Below are positions 1 through 8,780 of a stretch of DNA of 35,827 nt, piece by piece. The position numbers and the translations under genes are program-made. Numbering within the stretch: position 1 is the first letter of the stretch; each line of letters begins with the position of its first letter. Below the pieces are notes generated by a model. That model was not told the origin of the DNA. It worked only from the letters and a program-made list of their open reading frames with translations, and made no database searches. Source of the DNA: JAJTHC01 sp044348005 (GTDB taxonomy: Bacteria > Cyanobacteriota > Vampirovibrionia > Vampirovibrionales > JAJTHC01); the NCBI GenBank assembly GCA_044348005.1, contig JBIKTR010000018.1:1-35827 (forward strand). Direction: 5' to 3'.

Positions 1-2
1 TG

Positions 3-1193
3 TCGATCACGCAATCCTTTGACACCTCTAACTCAATGGGCAAGCTGACCTTGAATATGTTGCTGTCCTTTGCACAATTTGAACGAGAGGTGTCGTCTGA
101 ACGCATTCGAGATAAAATGCAAGCCAGCAAAGCCAAAGGCTTGTGGATGGGTGGTCCTTGCCCCTTGGGCTATACCCTTGAAGACAAAAAACTGCAGATT
201 CATCCGCAAGAAGCAGATCTTGTTCGGCAGATATTTACGCAATATCTCAAACTCGAAAGCATCCATACGCTCAGGCAATGGCTCAAAGACCAAGCTTATA
301 AGGGGAAACGAGGCGGGGCGTTTAGTCTTAGTGGGCTACACCGCCTTTTAAGCAATCGCTTGTATACGGGTAAAGTCGTCCACAAACGACTCGGCAAAAT
401 CTATGACGGTCAGCATGATCGGGTTATTTCAGACGACTTGTTTGAACAGGTGCAAATCCAACTGTCGCAACGCTTTAAATACAACGAAGCTCGTAAATGC
501 TATACCCTTCAAGAGAACTTATTAAAGGGGATTTTCTACACCGAAACAGGCGAAGGCTTTAAGTATTCCAATGCCAAAAAACACCAGAAACGCTTTAACT
601 ACTACTACGTCAAAGGAACCTGCTTACCCGCCGAACAAATCGAGGCACAGGTGATTCAGGCACTGGCTTTCTTGGATTTATCTGAAGAGGCATTACGGTC
701 TTCGCTGAGTCAAGTGATTTATCGCAAAGCAGACCACCTCGCTGAACTAGACATCCATCTGACCCTCGATGATTCGCTCGGTCAGTTGAAATTGCCTCCT
801 CATGCCGTGTTAAGCATGGATCAGAAAACCCTCATTTTAAGTACCCGCCTGCTGATTAACAATCAAGCACAGACCACTTTACGAGGGACTCAACACAAAA
901 GCATCCTTTCGATTCACGAGATGAATGAGCAGATGATTCAAGGACTTTCCTTGGCGTGGCATTACAGAAGCCTCTGGAAGCAAGGCGTGAGCGTTCAAGA
1001 CATCGCGAAACGTGAATCCACCAGCAAGCGACAAATACAGAAATATCTGGCTTTAACCCTCCTCTCTCCTCGGATTATTGAAGCCCTACTGAACTACCAA
1101 AATCCCCAACACCTCACCCTCACCCAGCTGATTACACTCGCGGAAAGTACCCCCGACTTTGACCCACAAGCCCTCGCCTACTTTGGTGCATAA
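3..1193 (+). CDS. Large serine recombinase (site-specific DNA invertase/integrase family), 5' truncated by window edge
   Basis: The reading frame is open from base 3, so the gene begins to the left of the window; the ATG at 36 is internal. The first visible residues, SITQSFDTSNSMGKLTLNML, followed by SFAQFERE and ERIRDKMQASKAKG, are the end of the resolvase catalytic domain and the linker helix of large serine recombinases. The catalytic serine lies outside the window. Next comes a Recombinase-type DNA-binding domain (GYTLEDKKLQIHPQEADLV through SNRLYTGKVVHK). A segment around LLKGIFYTETGEGFKYSNAKK matches the position of the zinc-ribbon in relatives but lacks its cysteines, as in several subfamilies. 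The C-terminus has a helix-turn-helix-like part (VQDIAKRESTSKRQIQKYL). Such enzymes integrate, excise or invert mobile DNA. It is the last gene before tRNA-Ala and suggests a mobile element extending leftward. The family call is secure; the element type is unknown. Confidence 0.9.
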   Translation, partial: SITQSFDTSNSMGKLTLNMLLSFAQFEREVSSERIRDKMQASKAKGLWMGGPCPLGYTLEDKKLQIHPQEADLVRQIFTQYLKLESIHTLRQWLKDQAYKGKRGGAFSLSGLHRLLSNRLYTGKVVHKRLGKIYDGQHDRVISDDLFEQVQIQLSQRFKYNEARKCYTLQENLLKGIFYTETGEGFKYSNAKKHQKRFNYYYVKGTCLPAEQIEAQVIQALAFLDLSEEALRSSLSQVIYRKADHLAELDIHLTLDDSLGQLKLPPHAVLSMDQKTLILSTRLLINNQAQTTLRGTQHKSILSIHEMNEQMIQGLSLAWHYRSLWKQGVSVQDIAKRESTSKRQIQKYLALTLLSPRIIEALLNYQNPQHLTLTQLITLAESTPDFDPQALAYFGA

Positions 1194-1426
1194 ACACAGG
1201 GGCTTATCTTTATTTTAGACCGTTTAAAGGAGGAGTATTCTCCCCTAGTCGTGCCTTTTGAAATTGTGGGCATGTATAGAAACGCCGAAAAAAGCGGATA
1301 CATGAGCCATTTAAAAGGCATACCTGAATGAGGAGTGGATCCCCATCCGCCTTAAACCCGCACACACGGCGAGTGCTTGAGGACAAATCCTGAAAAGCAT
1401 TGATAGGACTGGTTCTTAAAGGAAAG
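1194..1426. other. Intergenic DNA between recombinase and tRNA-Ala; possible attachment or boundary region
   Basis: No convincing ORF. It holds an inverted repeat with 7-bp arms, CATGTAT at 1271-1277 and ATACATG at 1298-1304, enclosing a small CCG/CGG stem with an A-rich loop, and a short GGAG-TATT-CTCC hairpin near 1231-1243. Because serine recombinase attachment sites often lie next to the recombinase gene, this spacer or the adjacent tRNA 3' end is a candidate element boundary. No direct repeat of the tRNA end was found inside the window. Confidence 0.3.
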
Positions 1427-1502
1427 TGGTGGAGGTTAGCGGATTCGAACCGCTGGCCTTCTCAATGCCATTGAGACGCGCTACCAACTGCGCCAAACCC
1501 CC
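1427..1502 (-). tRNA. tRNA-Ala (anticodon GGC)
   Basis: The minus strand folds into a complete cloverleaf of 76 nt including an encoded CCA end (complement at 1427-1429). The acceptor stem is GGGGGUU with AACCUCC and the discriminator base is A (1430). The D stem is GCGC/GCGC with an AGUUGGUA loop. The anticodon stem is UCUCA/UGAGA around loop AUGGCAU, giving anticodon GGC, which reads GCC alanine codons. The variable loop is 5 nt, and the T arm is AGCGG-UUCGAAU-CCGCU. Its 3' end points toward the recombinase gene on the left. Confidence 0.97.
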
Positions 1503-1521
1503 ACTTAGGACTTTCAATTAA

Positions 1522-1549
1522 ATCATAACGCTTCAAGCTTAAAACGCAA
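1522..1549 (-). promoter_or_regulatory. Sigma70-type promoter for tRNA-Ala
   Basis: On the minus strand, -35 TTGCGT (complement at 1544-1549) and -10 TATGAT (complement at 1522-1527) are separated by 16 nt. The tRNA 5' end at 1502 lies about 20 nt downstream of the -10 box, a normal short leader. Both boxes are close to consensus. Confidence 0.7.
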
Positions 1550-1730
1550 GTCCTTTAGTCGGATTAATTGTGTAAATTGAAAATACTTTCCAAAAAAGTA
1601 ATGGATTGCATTGAGGAGTCTTGTCATAAGTTGCTCTATTTTCTTGCCCAACTGCCCAAATAACTCGTTTACCACACAAAAGGACTTACCAAAAAGCACG
1701 TAAACAGGTACACTAATAATAAAGTCCTAT

Positions 1731-3758
1731 GTGAATGAGATGAGCACTATGCGTTGGCGCACCAAAACAAGTGAAACCCCCACGCCTACCTTCACTGCCC
1801 CTGAAGGCTTGTTGGGTGCTGAAAACTTAAACGAAACACTGAATACACCCCTGCCGTCTTCGGACCGTTCCACGGACGCCGAATACAAACCCTCTTCTTC
1901 TTCAACCAATAACAAGGTTACTTACAAGGGTATGCAAAGCGAAAAACTACTCGTTTTTGGCGTCTTGGTGGTCTTGAGTTCTATATTGGCCACCTTAAGC
2001 GGCACGCTAAATGTTTATTACAAAAAAGCCCTGAATGACGATTATGAAACCTACGGTAAAAGCCTCACGCAGATGGTCGCCCTTGAAGGTGTTGAAACCG
2101 TGTTGAAAAAACCGGTTAATACAAGCCGATTGAAACGTCTGGCCAACGGCCTGATTCAACACAACCGAGATATTGCCAGCGTGCAGTTTTATGACGCGTC
2201 TCATCACTTGCTGTATGGCTTAAAGCGTGCGGATCTTTCTTTAAAAGACTTAAAAGAAGGCACACAGTATTCGGTTCCGTTGCGTCAAGCAACAGGGAGC
2301 AAAATTATTGGGCAAGTGGTTTTAACCATGACGGGCCGTCGCCTACAAGACTTGCTTGAAATGAGTCAACCTATTTTAATCGTCCCGTTTGCATCGGCCT
2401 GGTTGTTGACGGTGTTGGTGATTATGGTGATGACTTATGTGTGGATGAAGCAACTAGAACTTATTGTAAATGCGGTTCAGCGTCTTTCTAAAGGAGAGTT
2501 CGGCGTTCGTTTGCCCGCCTTGCATTTTACGGGTTTGCAACGTCAATTGGCTGAAGATATTAACGAAATGTCTCGTCGCTTAAAAATATATGAAGACCAT
2601 AACATCGAAACCATTTTATTTGAACGCCGTAAGCTTGAAGCCAGTTTGCAATCTATTGTAGATGGTGTGATTGTGTGTGGCCATAACGATGAAGTGGTGT
2701 TCATTAACGATGCCGCTCTTCGTTTGTTGGATCTTCATTCGCCTCAAGAATCACTAGGACGTTCTATTGTTCACTATCAAGACGACCATGGAGGCATTCC
2801 CTTTTCCCCCATCGTGGAAGCCTTTAAAGAATCGCTGACGAAACTTCCGCCTACGCCCAAAGAAAGTGACGATACTTGGTTTATGAAACCCTTTAGCCAA
2901 GTATTAGAATTGCGTCCGCAGTTGGCGTTGCAGATTATTGTGGCCCCATTGCGACAAGCCACTCGTAGCTTTAAGGAAGATGTGAATACGGGGGGGTATG
3001 TGTTGATTATGCACAATATCACGCGTGAACGAGAGGTGGACAAACTAAAAACAGGGTTTATCTCAAATGTTTCACATGAACTTAGAACCCCTGTTACCAC
3101 CATTAAAAGCTATGTGGACACGTTGTTTCACCATCGTAAAGATTTGGATGCTTCTACGCAAGACGAATTTTTTGAAACCTTGCATATTGAAACCGAACGT
3201 CTGAAAAAACTCGTGAATGACATCTTAGACTTTTCACGTTTGGATGAAGGCCAAGTCGAACTAGAGCGTTCTTGGGAACCGTTGGCTCCCTTGATTAGCC
3301 TCACCTTGCAATCTGTGAAGGTGTTGGCCCAACATAAGCAAATCAGTTTAAGCACCGCCATTGAAAGTGACTTACCCCCTGTCTATATTCACAACGACAG
3401 CATGGAACGCGTGATGTTAAATCTGCTTTCAAATGCGATTAAGTACACCCCAGAATCTGGCCGAGTGAAGGTAACGGCTGAACTCACTGAAGATCGAACA
3501 GGGGTAAAGGTGAGTATTCAGGACACGGGCATAGGCATTTCACCGCAAGATTTAAATCACGTATTTGACCGTTTCTATCGCGTTGAAAATAAGGTGCACA
3601 CGGTAAAAGGAACGGGTTTGGGCTTGCATTTGGTAAAAATTACGATTGAAAAGCATCATGGGGGTCAAGTATTTGCGAACAGTCAAGAAGGGAAGGGTTC
3701 AACTTTTGGCTTTATTTTACCGTTAAAGTCGCCTTTTAAAGACCTGAAAGAATTATAG
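1731..3758 (+). CDS. Membrane sensor histidine kinase (HAMP-PAS-HisKA-HATPase)
   Basis: A 675-aa two-component sensor kinase of the PhoR/ResE-like layout. Residues 1-70 are a polar Ser/Thr/Pro-rich cytoplasmic leader. TM1 is about 72-97 and TM2 about 214-239, bounding a roughly 115-residue extracytoplasmic sensor region. HAMP is about 240-290, followed by a PAS-like domain about 295-410 (SIVDGVIVCGHNDEVVFIND). HisKA carries the phospho-acceptor H449 in SNVSHELRTPV. The ATPase domain shows an N box (NLLSNAIKYTPESG, about 564-577), G1 (DTGIGIS, 598-604), an F box (FDRFYR) and G2 (GTGLGL, 627-632). All catalytic motifs are intact. The start is GTG at 1731; ATG at 1740 or 1749 is equally possible because no strong SD is seen. 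No response regulator is adjacent: tRNA-Ala is upstream and the next gene is convergent, so this is an orphan kinase whose signal is unknown. Confidence 0.95.
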   Translation: MNEMSTMRWRTKTSETPTPTFTAPEGLLGAENLNETLNTPLPSSDRSTDAEYKPSSSSTNNKVTYKGMQSEKLLVFGVLVVLSSILATLSGTLNVYYKKALNDDYETYGKSLTQMVALEGVETVLKKPVNTSRLKRLANGLIQHNRDIASVQFYDASHHLLYGLKRADLSLKDLKEGTQYSVPLRQATGSKIIGQVVLTMTGRRLQDLLEMSQPILIVPFASAWLLTVLVIMVMTYVWMKQLELIVNAVQRLSKGEFGVRLPALHFTGLQRQLAEDINEMSRRLKIYEDHNIETILFERRKLEASLQSIVDGVIVCGHNDEVVFINDAALRLLDLHSPQESLGRSIVHYQDDHGGIPFSPIVEAFKESLTKLPPTPKESDDTWFMKPFSQVLELRPQLALQIIVAPLRQATRSFKEDVNTGGYVLIMHNITREREVDKLKTGFISNVSHELRTPVTTIKSYVDTLFHHRKDLDASTQDEFFETLHIETERLKKLVNDILDFSRLDEGQVELERSWEPLAPLISLTLQSVKVLAQHKQISLSTAIESDLPPVYIHNDSMERVMLNLLSNAIKYTPESGRVKVTAELTEDRTGVKVSIQDTGIGISPQDLNHVFDRFYRVENKVHTVKGTGLGLHLVKITIEKHHGGQVFANSQEGKGSTFGFILPLKSPFKDLKEL

Positions 3759-3809
3759 AAAGCTTTGCGTCACTTGTTAATGAATCCGCTCAAGAAAACA
3801 AAACAATTC

Positions 3810-3987
3810 AAACTAAAAAACGAAACATTTATGACCAAAACTAAAGAAAATAAACAAACTAAAGAAAATAAATAAACTAAAGATTTTTCGGCAAAAAACG
3901 AAAGATTTAAGACGAAAGAATAAATATTAACGAAAGAAACGAAAGAAACGAAAGATTTTGAAACAAAACGAAAGATTTGAACTAAAG
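3810..3987. repeat. A-rich tandem repeat tract (CGAAAG/CTAAAG units, 9/18-nt period)
   Basis: Between the convergent kinase and 911-aa genes the plus strand is almost pyrimidine-free. CTAAAG occurs at 3841, 3859 and 3877 with exact 18-nt spacing (an imperfect 18-nt tandem repeat) and again at 3982. CGAAAG occurs at 3899, 3913, 3931, 3940, 3949 and 3969, three of them at exact 9-nt spacing; several copies are followed by ATTT. The last unit contains the stop codon of the downstream minus-strand gene. No terminator hairpin is evident here, so its role is unknown. Confidence 0.75.
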
Positions 3988-6717
3988 GCTTTTTGGGGTA
4001 CTTTGTGGGGGTTGGGCTAAGGTGTACAATAAGGCCGCTTCTTGAGCGGTTAATGTTTTGCCAAAGCCTGTAGATTCAAGCGATGGAGGATTCTTGGCAC
4101 TTTGAGCCAAGGCGTACAACAAGGCGGCTTCCTTGGGGTCGATTTCTCTAACAGGTTTTTGGCCGGCTAAACGAAAGGCTTCTTCAATTTGATCAGGCGT
4201 CAACTGAATCTTGGCCTTTTTGGATGCTTCAGGATATTTGGCAATAAGGGCAATGTCTTCTTTTTTTAAGTCGCTAAACTGACGTTCCTTAATCGCTTCA
4301 AGCGCAGAAACCGCCTTTTCACGTTCTTCATATTCCACCAAGTACGTGGGTTTGCCGACGCTTTTGTCTTGCACTTTTTTAGCCCCTTGGCCTAAAAGGT
4401 TTTGAAGAAACAGCATGTTTCCAATAGTAATGACGGTTCCAGCTGCTGTTAACCAATGTAACCCTGCTACACCAAAAGGGAACTTAAAGCTTGTTAAATA
4501 ATGTCCCCCCAGTAGCCTGCCCAAGGGGTTACCACGGTTAAGAAACATAATTAGCTGGTGGCCCCCCACCAGAGGCAACGCAATGCCTAAAAAGGAACGC
4601 ACGCCCGCTTTGAGTTGTTCGCCCAGTACAAAGCGCTGTTCGTTTGAAGGCGAGCCTTTAGCCACGACCACAGGCGTTTTTGGCGCTTGCGTGGTGGGTT
4701 GCGCTTGAGAAAAAGCGGTGCCTGAACGAACAGGGGAGGTGCTTACCTGCGACGCCTTGGCTTGAGCAGTCGCTGGCGCAGAAGGCTTGGCCTGAGGGGC
4801 TTGGGAAGCTTTGGCTTTTGTAGGCTTACCCGCGGCCATAAATGCAGCCCACCCCGCACTAAAGGCCCCCATCGCACCTAAAAAGAAGGCCAAGTACCGA
4901 GGATCTTTAATGCTTTGTAACATGTTTGAAAGTGGATGTGTGACCCCACTTTTTACATTTGCCATGGCCAAGGCCTTGTTTTTCAAGACTTCTTCAGGAG
5001 TTTCATGCAAGCCAAACTTGACTAAATCAATCATCCCTCGCCACAGTGACGCCACACTGCGACCCAAACCACTTACGTCCCACGCTTCAGAAAGTTCCTT
5101 CTGATTATGGATGAAGTGCTCGTGTTCGGAAATGTTTTGAACCAAACGCTTAATGGAACGTGGCAAGACTTCGTGTATTTTTTGGAAGCTTTCTAGGTGT
5201 GCACGGGCATATTTACCAAATTCTAAATTGCGCTTAAAGAATTCGCCTTTGCTCATGGGGTTTTTCAGGTCTAATGCGTCAAGGTGTTTCGCCACCATGT
5301 CTGGCCCGAGCAACTGTTCCCAATGGGTTCGGTTGGATTCTATTTCCCTAATCGCTTTTGTTCTTAATTTTTCTAGTTCTGCATCAGAGGTGAAGAGCTT
5401 GGAAACAAAGCGACTAAAGGGGACTGGCCACTTCTTGTCGCCAATTCTTTGCACGCTTAAAATAGAGTCTCGAAGTTTCGTGACATCCACGTTTAGATCC
5501 GTTGGTTTCAAGTGTTTTGGCACAAATCGAGCTTGCGCCAGGTCAATCATCCGGCTTCTGCGGTACAGATTATGATGCACCTCTTCTAAAACCGCACGTT
5601 TAACGCTTAAGGGATTGATCTCGTGAACCTCGTTCAGCACATCTGTTTGTAGGGCTTGGAAGTTTTTAGAGCCATGAGGCACCAGCTCTAAAATCTGCTT
5701 CATTTCATGGTTCAACGAATGAGACGGACATTCTTGAATGAATTGCTCAAATGTTAAAGGGTCTGGTCCTTTTTGCCTAAACCACCCCAGCAAGGGGTGA
5801 CCCACCCCAGAATTCGGGCGACGGAATGGCCACAAGGCGTCATGGCTTTGGCTTTGTTGAGCGTTTTCTAGGGCTTCTTCATACAGCGCTTTAAAGTGGG
5901 GGTAAAACGTAGTGTCTTTTTCTAGCACTAAATTACCACGAGGGTCGGCTTCCATTAAAGGGTGCAGTAATGAAAGGGTGAGCTTTTTTTGTTGTTCCCC
6001 AGAAAGAATATCCTGAAAAGGGGTGAAATAATTTTTTGCCGTATGTGCCTGTTCTAGTCTCTGGTGCACATCGGTATATTGGGCAATATAGCGTTGCAAC
6101 AAACTCCCTTCAGGCAGTTCCGCTCCTTTTGTAAACACATTTAGGTTTTCTGGTTTTGGCGGAGAAATTTGACTGAGCCACTTGGGTGGTGGGGGGGTGA
6201 TTAAACGCTTGCTCAACTTACTGGCCGTCGCATGAACCGCATGTTCGTGATTAGAAAGCCAGTAGTCCATGTATTCATGCGTGGGCAAATCGCCAATATA
6301 GGCCCTTAACCACGTAGGCAGATTTGTAAAACGTCCTTCTTGGGGGCCTAATTTATCGACGGCACGGGCAAGCTTACCCATGAGGCTATTGTGGGCGGCC
6401 GCTTTACTTTCTGGGGTTAGGGTGCCAAGGTTGGCATCCAACCCCGCTAAACGATGCGCAATTTGCGTAAACGCCAAAAATGACACCAAACCCAATCCCA
6501 CTGCACCCCCTTTTTCAGGCAAAGTCAAGCGCTCAGAAGATTCAGCATCCATAAACTGCATGGTCAAGAAGAAGTCTATCGCTTTTTGAGAAAGAGACTC
6601 CCCCTGTTCACTGACTTGTTCAAGGGCTGTTCCCGCGATATTTTCAACCGCTTGTAAATTATAAGGGTTCAGTGGCATGTTTGGATTGTTTGATGCACTG
6701 ACATTAACCGAACCCAT
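3982..6717 (-). CDS. Unrecognised 911-aa membrane protein
   Basis: I do not recognise the family. The start ATG (complement at 6715-6717) has AAAGG 9 nt upstream. The first 60 residues are polar, then a hydrophobic segment follows at about 70-90 (VGLGLVSFLAF). A long soluble, charged, mostly helical region spans about 95-600. A hydrophobic segment near 620-640 (YLAFFLGAMGAFSAG) is followed by an Ala/Pro/Gln/Ser-rich linker, and then two hydrophobic segments (near FLGIALPLVGGHQ and LHWLTAAGTVITIG). The C-terminal tail carries a duplicated motif, EAALLYALAQ and EAALLYTLAQ, about 30 residues apart. It is a single gene, with the proS terminator region upstream and the repeat tract downstream. The linker and tail composition resembles other unrecognised proteins in this window. 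The function is unknown; a large envelope or secretion-associated protein is only a guess. Confidence 0.85.
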   Translation of the reverse strand: MGSVNVSASNNPNMPLNPYNLQAVENIAGTALEQVSEQGESLSQKAIDFFLTMQFMDAESSERLTLPEKGGAVGLGLVSFLAFTQIAHRLAGLDANLGTLTPESKAAAHNSLMGKLARAVDKLGPQEGRFTNLPTWLRAYIGDLPTHEYMDYWLSNHEHAVHATASKLSKRLITPPPPKWLSQISPPKPENLNVFTKGAELPEGSLLQRYIAQYTDVHQRLEQAHTAKNYFTPFQDILSGEQQKKLTLSLLHPLMEADPRGNLVLEKDTTFYPHFKALYEEALENAQQSQSHDALWPFRRPNSGVGHPLLGWFRQKGPDPLTFEQFIQECPSHSLNHEMKQILELVPHGSKNFQALQTDVLNEVHEINPLSVKRAVLEEVHHNLYRRSRMIDLAQARFVPKHLKPTDLNVDVTKLRDSILSVQRIGDKKWPVPFSRFVSKLFTSDAELEKLRTKAIREIESNRTHWEQLLGPDMVAKHLDALDLKNPMSKGEFFKRNLEFGKYARAHLESFQKIHEVLPRSIKRLVQNISEHEHFIHNQKELSEAWDVSGLGRSVASLWRGMIDLVKFGLHETPEEVLKNKALAMANVKSGVTHPLSNMLQSIKDPRYLAFFLGAMGAFSAGWAAFMAAGKPTKAKASQAPQAKPSAPATAQAKASQVSTSPVRSGTAFSQAQPTTQAPKTPVVVAKGSPSNEQRFVLGEQLKAGVRSFLGIALPLVGGHQLIMFLNRGNPLGRLLGGHYLTSFKFPFGVAGLHWLTAAGTVITIGNMLFLQNLLGQGAKKVQDKSVGKPTYLVEYEEREKAVSALEAIKERQFSDLKKEDIALIAKYPEASKKAKIQLTPDQIEEAFRLAGQKPVREIDPKEAALLYALAQSAKNPPSLESTGFGKTLTAQEAALLYTLAQPPQSTPKSL

Positions 6718-6821
6718 AGTGAAAAACCTTTATGCTTGGTAGGCTTCCATTGACGCCTGAAACGTGATGGCCCTACATTGAAAAACAGTCTAAATGACTT
6801 GTATAAGCATGAAAACCATTT

Positions 6822-6849
6822 GAGTCCCACTTGTTGCTAGTGGGGACTC
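6822..6849 (-). terminator. Hairpin downstream of proS (likely operon terminator)
   Basis: The arms GAGTCCCAC (6822-6830) and GTGGGGACTC (6840-6849) pair with one bulged base, giving a 9-bp stem. It lies about 60 nt beyond the proS stop on the minus strand. The T-run after it is weak (AAATGGTTTT), so termination strength is uncertain. Confidence 0.5.
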
Positions 6850-6909
6850 CTAGAGTCTTTTATACCGTTTAAACATTGAATCGCGTTTGCTCTACAGAAG
6901 CTCTAAGCA

Positions 6910-8757
6910 TTAGGCGAGCAAGGATTTTACGGTCTCTACAACATGGTCCGTACTCACGAGTTTCGCTTCTTTGGCGCGTCGATGCTTCACTTCCACCTGA
7001 GCTTGGCCCGCAAACTTACCCACCGTCACACGAATGGGGAATCCCATGAGATCAGCATCCTTAAACTTCACACCCGCACGTTCATCTCGATCATCTAAAA
7101 TTACGCCGTCTGGGTAAAGGCAAGCAAGCGACTGATACACTGCTTCACCCACCTGCATTTGCGTTTCATCGTTGGTGTTGGCCACCACTACCGTGATTTT
7201 ATAAGGAGCAATCGACGACGGCCAAATAATGCCCCACTCATCGTGATGCTGTTCAACCGCAGCGGCCGCCACACGAGTCACCCCAATGCCGTAGCACCCC
7301 ATTAGGGCGTGTTGTTCACTACCTGCTTCATCCGTAAAGGTGTAACCCATGGGGGCGGTGTATTTGGTGCCTAGCTGAAAAATGTTGCCTACTTCAATCC
7401 CACGGCTTACGGCAACGGGGCTGGCACAATCAGGGCACGCATCGCCGGCTTGAACCGCATACAAAGGCTGAGCATACGTCTTTACCCAAGTGTCAAGTGT
7501 AGTGGACCAATTAAAGCCCACGGTGTGTTCGTCATACTTATTATGCGCAATCACAAAATGGCGCATCCCCACCACCGAAGCATCCACCAAAAAGGGCAGA
7601 CGCTCACCATGTTCTAGCACCAGTTGCAAGGCTTCATTAAAACGTTGTTCAGAAGGCGAAGCTTCCACAATGGCTTGCTGTAAGTGAGCCACCCCCAAAA
7701 AACCCTTAATGGTGTTAAAGCGTTCTTTGAGTTCTTCAGCGCTTGCTAGGCGTATTTCATGCACGGGACGTTCAGCCGTGTGCAAGGCATTTTTAAGCTT
7801 GGTCGGTTCCACATGACGATCCCCACGAATCACCACCAACACGGGGACTTCTTCATTGACGATATAAAGTAAATGCTTGGCAATTAAGGTAGCAGGCACA
7901 TTTAAGCACTTTTCTAGGAGTTCAATGGTGATGGTTTTTTTGGTGGGAACAATGGCTTCTTGCTCATAGCCGAGAGTGACGCCATCCAGCGTGGTGGGGG
8001 TGCATAAGCCGCCTTCGGCTTTTTCAACATTTGCAGCATACCCACAAGTGGGGCAGTGAATCACATCATTTTCCCCCGATTTTTGGCCATTGGCATCTTC
8101 TTTCGTGAGCATCATAAACTCGTGGCTCACATCGCCACCAATCGCCCCTGAATCTGAACGCACCATTTTGGTTTCTAGGCCACAACGCTCAAAAATGCGT
8201 TTGTACACATCCGCCATCACGTCATATTCTTTTTGCAAGCATTCAGGGGTGGCATGGAAGCTGTAGGCGTCTTTCATAATAAACTCACGCCCGCGCAACA
8301 ACCCAAAACGAGGACGCACTTCATCTCGAAACTTGGTGCCGATTTGATACAAGTTCACGGGCAATTGACGATACGACTTCAATTCTGCCCCCCCTAGCGC
8401 GGTAATGACTTCTTCTCCTGTGGGGGCAAAACACCCTGGGCGATCATGCCTGTCCGTAAAGCGGAGCAGTTCCTTGCCGTAGGTGGCCCAACGGCCAGAA
8501 GCTTCCCACAACGTGGCGGGTTGCACCACGGGCAACAGCAGTTCTTGGGCTTGTGCCGCATTCATTTCTTCACGAATAATCTGTTCAATGTTCATTAACA
8601 CGCGCCACATTAAGGGCAAAAAGTTATAAATGCCACTAGACACTCGGCGAATGTAACCCGCGCGCAACAGCAACTGATGACTGACGACTTCGGCTTCAGC
8701 GGGGACGTCTCTAAGGGTACTGGCAAATAGTCGGGTCATGCGCATGGTCAGGGTCAC
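6910..8757 (-). CDS. proS: Prolyl-tRNA synthetase, bacterial type
   Basis: A class II synthetase that charges tRNA-Pro with proline in the cytoplasm. Motif 1 is about 40-55 (SSGIYNFLPLMWRV), PTGEE is at 112-116, motif 2 is about 143-163 (FRDEVRPRFGLLRGREF), and motif 3 is in the C-terminal half (GCYGIGVTRVAAAAVEQHH). An insertion after about 240, with HCPTCGYAANVEKAE and a YbaK-like portion (TLIAKHLLYIVNEEVPVLVV), is the editing domain typical of bacterial-type ProRS. The anticodon-binding domain is C-terminal (VILDDRDERAGVKFKDADL). It is 615 aa, slightly longer than the usual 565-575. The start is GTG at 8757; ATG at 8745 or 8739 (MTRLFASTL) is plausible, since homologues usually begin near MRxSxxF. 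It starts 24 nt after the aspS stop, so the two are probably cotranscribed. Confidence 0.97.
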   Translation of the reverse strand: MTLTMRMTRLFASTLRDVPAEAEVVSHQLLLRAGYIRRVSSGIYNFLPLMWRVLMNIEQIIREEMNAAQAQELLLPVVQPATLWEASGRWATYGKELLRFTDRHDRPGCFAPTGEEVITALGGAELKSYRQLPVNLYQIGTKFRDEVRPRFGLLRGREFIMKDAYSFHATPECLQKEYDVMADVYKRIFERCGLETKMVRSDSGAIGGDVSHEFMMLTKEDANGQKSGENDVIHCPTCGYAANVEKAEGGLCTPTTLDGVTLGYEQEAIVPTKKTITIELLEKCLNVPATLIAKHLLYIVNEEVPVLVVIRGDRHVEPTKLKNALHTAERPVHEIRLASAEELKERFNTIKGFLGVAHLQQAIVEASPSEQRFNEALQLVLEHGERLPFLVDASVVGMRHFVIAHNKYDEHTVGFNWSTTLDTWVKTYAQPLYAVQAGDACPDCASPVAVSRGIEVGNIFQLGTKYTAPMGYTFTDEAGSEQHALMGCYGIGVTRVAAAAVEQHHDEWGIIWPSSIAPYKITVVVANTNDETQMQVGEAVYQSLACLYPDGVILDDRDERAGVKFKDADLMGFPIRVTVGKFAGQAQVEVKHRRAKEAKLVSTDHVVETVKSLLA

Positions 8758-8780
8758 TCACTCTTCTTCAAATAGATGGT

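Noticed and set aside
3780..3875. 31-codon Lys/Asn/Thr-rich frame starting at the end of the kinase gene and running into the repeats
   Set aside because: No SD, composition dictated by the repeat tract, and it ends within it.
3841..3975. CRISPR-like array
   Set aside because: Repeat units are 6-9 nt with no unique spacers of constant length and no cas genes; it is a simple tandem repeat tract.
5153..5575. 140-codon plus-strand frame inside the 911-aa gene
   Set aside because: It is antisense to the long minus-strand frame, Cys/Arg/Ser-rich, and has no SD or motif; the long frame is the better gene.
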